Below, in pieces: positions 60,875 through 64,000 of a stretch of 64,000 bases of DNA. Source of the DNA: Novosphingobium sp. EMRT-2 (GTDB taxonomy: Bacteria > Pseudomonadota > Alphaproteobacteria > Sphingomonadales > Sphingomonadaceae); contig NZ_CP039697.1 of assembly GCF_005145025.1 (NCBI RefSeq), positions 248,001-312,000 of the forward strand, read 5' to 3'. Both the position numbers and the translations under genes were made by a program. The stretch's first letter is position 1, and every line of letters begins with the position of its first letter. The notes under the pieces are model-generated. The model worked only from the letters and a program-made list of their open reading frames with translations, searched no databases and was not told the origin of the DNA.

Positions 60875-62124
60875 GCTTCCATCATCCTCTTCCACATGCG
60901 GTAGGCCGCGCGCATTCCCGTTTCGGAAGACACGTCGCCCGCGTTATGGCCCGGCTCGGCCACGCCATCGGGCGCGGCCACGCCGCGATTGACCATGATC
61001 CACACATCCTGCCCGGCCTGCGCGCCGCGCTGGACGCGCTCCCAGCCTTCGGCATCGTCGGGCGTGCCGAAGCCCATCGGACCCTGGAAATGCTCGTGCA
61101 GCCGCAGGCGCATCCGGTTGGCGGGCGCGGGGCCGCCGTCCATGCCGATGGCGATGTGCTGGATCTCGGTCTCGTCCACGCTGACCGGCCGCAACACGCG
61201 GAAGAACGCCATCGAACAGGCGATGTTGGGGAACATGTTGAGGTTGAATCCGGTGCCACCCACGGCCCGCACGACCTTGCGCACCAGCGCCTCTTCATGC
61301 CCGTCGGCGCGCAATTCATCGGCCAGCGCGGCGAAGCGCTCGGGAATCGGCGCGTCGAGGTTGTCTTCCAGATCGATGAGATCGGGGATCATGACCATGA
61401 CCGAGTGGCCATTGCCCAGGTCCTCGACCCAGCCGCCCTGCCCCAGCACGTCGAACACGTCCTCGGTTTCCTCGTCCAGGCTGTCGAGGAAGGTCTTGTG
61501 GACGATCGGGAAGTGATAGGCGTCCGTCGTGTTCTCGAGCTGGATCTTCCAGTTGCCGGGGAAGCGGAACTTATGTTCGCCCAGCGCCTTCACGCCGAAG
61601 CCCGCGCCCTGCTTCATGAACAGGTCGATCCACTTGCGCGCCGGGCCGAGCCATTCTTCCAGCGGCATGATATCGTCGCGGAACGTCGCGTAGATCATGC
61701 CGTTGTAGCTTTCGGTGCGCAGCGACAGCAGCGGAAACTCGTCCTTGTCGAAATCGGCGGGATAGCCCTTGACGTGCGGCACCATGCGCAAGGCGCCGTC
61801 GGGGGCATAGCTCCAGCCATGGTAAGGACAGACGAAGACCGAGGCCTTGCCCTTCTTCTTCTCGCACACGCTGGCCGCGCGGTGGCGGCAGCGGTTGAGC
61901 AGCACGTGGACTTCGCCCGCCTTGTCGCGCGTGACAATCACCGGCTCCACCCCGACGTGCGCGGTCTTGAACGTATTTGGGCCGGGCAGTTCGCTGGCGT
62001 GTGCCACCCAGACCCAGCTGTTCTTGAAAATCCGGTCCATCTCGGCATCGAACAGCGCGGGATCGGTATAGAGGCTGGTGTGCACGCGGTCTTCGCGCAC
62101 CAATGTGTTCGCTGGATCAGTCAT
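60871..62124 (-). CDS. iacC: Rieske oxygenase alpha subunit, iacC-like
   Basis: A 417-residue large subunit. Rieske ligands are C79-x-H81 and C99-x2-H102 (NRCRHRA, VCPYHGWSY). The mononuclear iron site begins NTTDAYHFPIVH, with D201, H204 and H209. The sequence lacks the long insertions of naphthalene-type enzymes. In iac operons this subunit, with IacD, attacks dioxindole-acetate to yield catechol. The redox partner gene (iacF) is not in the window. It starts 42 bases after the iacB-like gene. Confidence 0.9.
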   Translation of the reverse strand: MTDPANTLVREDRVHTSLYTDPALFDAEMDRIFKNSWVWVAHASELPGPNTFKTAHVGVEPVIVTRDKAGEVHVLLNRCRHRAASVCEKKKGKASVFVCPYHGWSYAPDGALRMVPHVKGYPADFDKDEFPLLSLRTESYNGMIYATFRDDIMPLEEWLGPARKWIDLFMKQGAGFGVKALGEHKFRFPGNWKIQLENTTDAYHFPIVHKTFLDSLDEETEDVFDVLGQGGWVEDLGNGHSVMVMIPDLIDLEDNLDAPIPERFAALADELRADGHEEALVRKVVRAVGGTGFNLNMFPNIACSMAFFRVLRPVSVDETEIQHIAIGMDGGPAPANRMRLRLHEHFQGPMGFGTPDDAEGWERVQRGAQAGQDVWIMVNRGVAAPDGVAEPGHNAGDVSSETGMRAAYRMWKRMMEA

Positions 62125-62166
62125 GCAGACCTCCTTGCGGGCTGAAACAAAGGATCGATCGAAAGG

Positions 62167-62526
62167 TCACGCCGGGATCACCAGCTCGCGCCCGATCCGC
62201 GCTTCAACGCGCATGTAGCGCCACAGGCGATGTTCCCCGACCTCGATCGTGCGGAACAGGTTGCAGGCGGCGACGACCGTCTCGCGATCGGGCACTTCGG
62301 CGAGGATGTAGAACGTCCACGGCCAGCCGTTGGGCGATGTGCCGACCATGGTCTGATCGTCGTCGATCGTGCCGAGCACGGTCACGCCCGGCAGATCGCG
62401 GATGCCCTTCAGCATCTCGCCGGTCGCCTGCCAGACCTTGCCGATCTCGGCGGCGGGAAGATCGAAGAAGTTCTGGAGCACGGCGCCGCAGAACAGGACG
62501 CGAAGCGAGGGCTTGGTATCGGTCAT
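62167..62526 (-). CDS. iacB: small iacB-like protein
   Basis: A 119-residue protein beginning MTDTKPSLRVLFCGAVLQNFFDLPAAE. Its compact alternating pattern (VLGTIDDDQTMVGTSPNGWPWTFYILAEV) suggests a dimeric alpha-beta-barrel fold. Size and place (just after the iacA-like gene, before the oxygenase) match IacB of known IAA operons. IacB has no firmly established activity in my knowledge. AAGGA lies eight bases before the ATG at 62526. Confidence 0.72.
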   Translation of the reverse strand: MTDTKPSLRVLFCGAVLQNFFDLPAAEIGKVWQATGEMLKGIRDLPGVTVLGTIDDDQTMVGTSPNGWPWTFYILAEVPDRETVVAACNLFRTIEVGEHRLWRYMRVEARIGRELVIPA

Positions 62527-62563
62527 TTCGGGGATCCTTGCTGAAGGTCTGGAATGGAGGTGC

Positions 62564-63721
62564 TCACGGGAAACCGGCGGGGGCGTCGAGGCCCAGCAGC
62601 ACGCGGCCGGCATTCTGCCAGGTGCCGTCCGAGAGGAACGCGTGCTGGGGCACGACCATCGCGTCCTGCAGGTGGCGGGCGATGGGGTGGTTCGTGGCGA
62701 TGCCGGTAGTGCCGCTCAGGCGATAGACCGCCTGCGCCACGTCGGCGCCCACCCGCGCCGCCTGCGTCGAGGCAAGGCGGAGCAGGGCGCGTGTTTCGAT
62801 GCTGAGATCGTCGCCGGCGACCAGCGTATCGTAGGCTTCCTCGGTGATCTCGTAGAAGAACGCCCGCGCGGAGCGCAGCGCGGCTTCGGCCTTGGCCACG
62901 TCGGTCTGCAGATAGGCCCGGTCCGCCAACGTGGGCGCCCCGGTGATCGAGGTGCGCCCGCCCGCCATCTCGATCAGGCAATCGAGCGCGCCGCGCGCGG
63001 TGCCGAGCGCAACCACGGACAGCACCTGCGCCGCCAGCGGCATCGAGGGATAGCGGTAGAGCGGCGTATCGAGGCTCGAAGCGCCGCCGCGCACGAACGT
63101 CCATTCCTCCGGCACGACCACCTTGTCGACCACCATGTCATGGCTGCCGGTGCCCTTGAGGCCGTTGACGTCCCAGTTGCGCTCGATCGTGACCTTGTCC
63201 GCCGGCATCACCGCGATCAGCGGAAGCCCCGCATAAGGGCCGCTGTTCGCGCCGTTTTCGACCTTGATGCCCACGCCGATCAGGTCCGCCCCGGTCGAGC
63301 CGCTGCCCCACGACCAGCGGCCGGAGACTTCCAGCCCGCCATCGACTGGCACGGCGCGCTGCGGCGGATAGATACCGCCGGCAAAGATCACGTCCGGCCC
63401 GTTGGCATACATCTTTTCGAGCGTCGGCAGCGGCAGCGCCGACAGATAGACCGCCGAAAAGCCGAAGCTCGCGACCCAGCCCGACGAGCCATCGACCTGG
63501 CTGATCGTTTCGATCAGGCGCAGGAAGCTCGCGGGCGACATCTCGTCGCCGCCGAAGCGCTTTGCCACCATGGCGCGATAGAGGCCGGCCTCGCGCATCA
63601 GGCGGACCACGTCCGCGCTGACCTGCTGGTTTTCGGAAAACGTCTCGCGCTGTTCGCGCACCGCGAGCAAGAGGCGGTCCAGCGCGTTTACGTCCTTGCG
63701 GACATCGAGTGCCACGTTCAT
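62564..63721 (-). CDS. iacA: acyl-CoA-dehydrogenase-fold flavin monooxygenase, iacA-like
   Basis: A 385-residue protein of the acyl-CoA dehydrogenase fold used by two-component flavin monooxygenases. The N-terminal helices are SADVVRLMREAGLYRAMVAKRFGGDEMSP, with QVDGSSGWVASFGF. The middle beta domain has GRWSWGSGSTGADLIGVGI and GLKGTGSHDMVVDKVVVP. The C-terminal helices end YRLSGTTGIATNHPIARHLQDAMV. IacA performs the first hydroxylation of the indole ring of IAA with reduced flavin from IacG. No flavin reductase is present here. The ATG shares a base with the amidase stop (TGATG), so both are coupled. Confidence 0.85.
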   Translation of the reverse strand: MNVALDVRKDVNALDRLLLAVREQRETFSENQQVSADVVRLMREAGLYRAMVAKRFGGDEMSPASFLRLIETISQVDGSSGWVASFGFSAVYLSALPLPTLEKMYANGPDVIFAGGIYPPQRAVPVDGGLEVSGRWSWGSGSTGADLIGVGIKVENGANSGPYAGLPLIAVMPADKVTIERNWDVNGLKGTGSHDMVVDKVVVPEEWTFVRGGASSLDTPLYRYPSMPLAAQVLSVVALGTARGALDCLIEMAGGRTSITGAPTLADRAYLQTDVAKAEAALRSARAFFYEITEEAYDTLVAGDDLSIETRALLRLASTQAARVGADVAQAVYRLSGTTGIATNHPIARHLQDAMVVPQHAFLSDGTWQNAGRVLLGLDAPAGFP

Positions 63722-64000
63722 CAGGGCTGCTCCTCTCGTTGCAGATAGGTTGGAATGTCCAGCGACGGCGCCAGCGCGCGGGCCACGGCACACAGCGCGG
63801 CATCCCCGCCGATGCGGCCAACCAGCTGGACGCCGATCGGAAGGCCGGCCAGCGTCGCCACGGGGATCGACAGCGCGGGATGGCCGGACAGGTTGAACTG
63901 CCGCACCAGCGCGGTCAGCTTGAGCATCGCGGCCGCGTCGGCGGCTTCGTCGAGCGTCGGCACGAATACCGGCATGGTCGGGAGCACCAGCGCGTCGACA
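63721..64000 (-). CDS. iacH: amidase (AS family), C-terminal part, iacH-like
   Basis: The minus-strand frame runs from the window edge to a TGA at 63721-63723, so only the last 92 or so residues are visible. They contain VDALVLPTMP, then QFNLSGHPALSIPVATLAGLPIGVQLVGRIGGDAAL, the C-terminal signature of amidase-signature enzymes. The Ser-Ser-Lys catalytic triad is outside the window. Known iac operons begin with the amidase-like iacH followed by iacA, which is the order here. The gene has translational coupling to iacA. Confidence 0.85.
   Translation of the reverse strand, partial: VDALVLPTMPVFVPTLDEAADAAAMLKLTALVRQFNLSGHPALSIPVATLAGLPIGVQLVGRIGGDAALCAVARALAPSLDIPTYLQREEQP

Noticed and set aside
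1..64000. Searched by eye for CRISPR arrays, tRNA/rRNA genes, insertion sequences, integrases and prophage genes
   Set aside because: No regularly spaced repeats, no transposase or integrase motifs and no tRNA-like cloverleaf were recognised. Short or diverged RNA genes could be missed without a covariance search.

Overview
The window is a GC-rich, gene-dense stretch with overlapping ATGA/GTGA gene junctions. It carries two TonB-dependent receptors, two Rieske oxygenases, a PQQ-type dehydrogenase, many major facilitator (MFS) exporters and permeases, and a one-component regulator beside almost every catabolic block. This content fits a free-living or plant/soil alphaproteobacterium, most likely a sphingomonad (Novosphingobium/Sphingobium-like). 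That placement is inferred from gene content; no rRNA or tRNA gene was seen. The window starts inside an alpha/beta hydrolase gene and ends inside an amidase gene.

Layout. (1) 1-11 kb, mixed housekeeping and stress genes: GST, a WYL regulator coupled to an AlkX/YcaQ-type DNA glycosylase, a large TPR-CHAT (caspase-like) protein followed by a secreted DUF5694-like protein, an FeS photolyase and an SDR. (2) 11-19 kb, aromatic catabolism: an MFS transporter coupled to two NTF2-like proteins, then a LysR regulator and a ketopantoate-reductase-like enzyme divergent from a benzoylformate decarboxylase and a Rieske oxygenase alpha/beta pair. (3) 19-24.5 kb: two MFS carriers, two AraC regulators and a class I glutamine amidotransferase. 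(4) 24.6-38.9 kb, uptake and periplasmic processing: two TonB receptors, then amidohydrolase, PQQ-like dehydrogenase and HD protein in a row. An AraC regulator is divergent from a second amidohydrolase coupled to a class II HDAC-like deacetylase. (5) 38.9-41.4 kb: decayed remnants of an aldo/keto reductase and a LysR gene, then an intact LysR divergent from an NTF2-like/SDR pair. (6) 41.5-46 kb: a divergent block of secreted truncated haemoglobin and DUF3034 protein against a secreted cupredoxin and a GGDEF-EAL membrane protein. (7) 46.3-58.3 kb, carbohydrate or polyol use: a LacI regulator with two copies of one 15-bp operator, two MFS carriers and a TIM-barrel isomerase, then FGGY kinase, an alkyl-DHAP-synthase-like flavoprotein and a GlpD-like dehydrogenase. 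A LysR gene and a Tat-exported spermidine-dehydrogenase-like flavoprotein follow. (8) 58.3-64 kb: an indole-3-acetate catabolism (iac-like) cluster on the minus strand in the order amidase, iacA, iacB, iacC, iacD, iacE, an L,D-transpeptidase, and a MarR regulator (iacR-like).

How the parts fit. The outer-membrane receptors, periplasmic oxidases and amidohydrolases, inner-membrane carriers and ring-opening oxygenases together look like a scavenging region for plant-derived aromatics, amines and polyols. The most noteworthy items are the repeated LacI operator linking distant promoters, the haemoglobin/cupredoxin/c-di-GMP block, the rearranged iac cluster, the TPR-CHAT locus, and related TGGC/GCCA-type repeats beside the AraC-controlled promoters.
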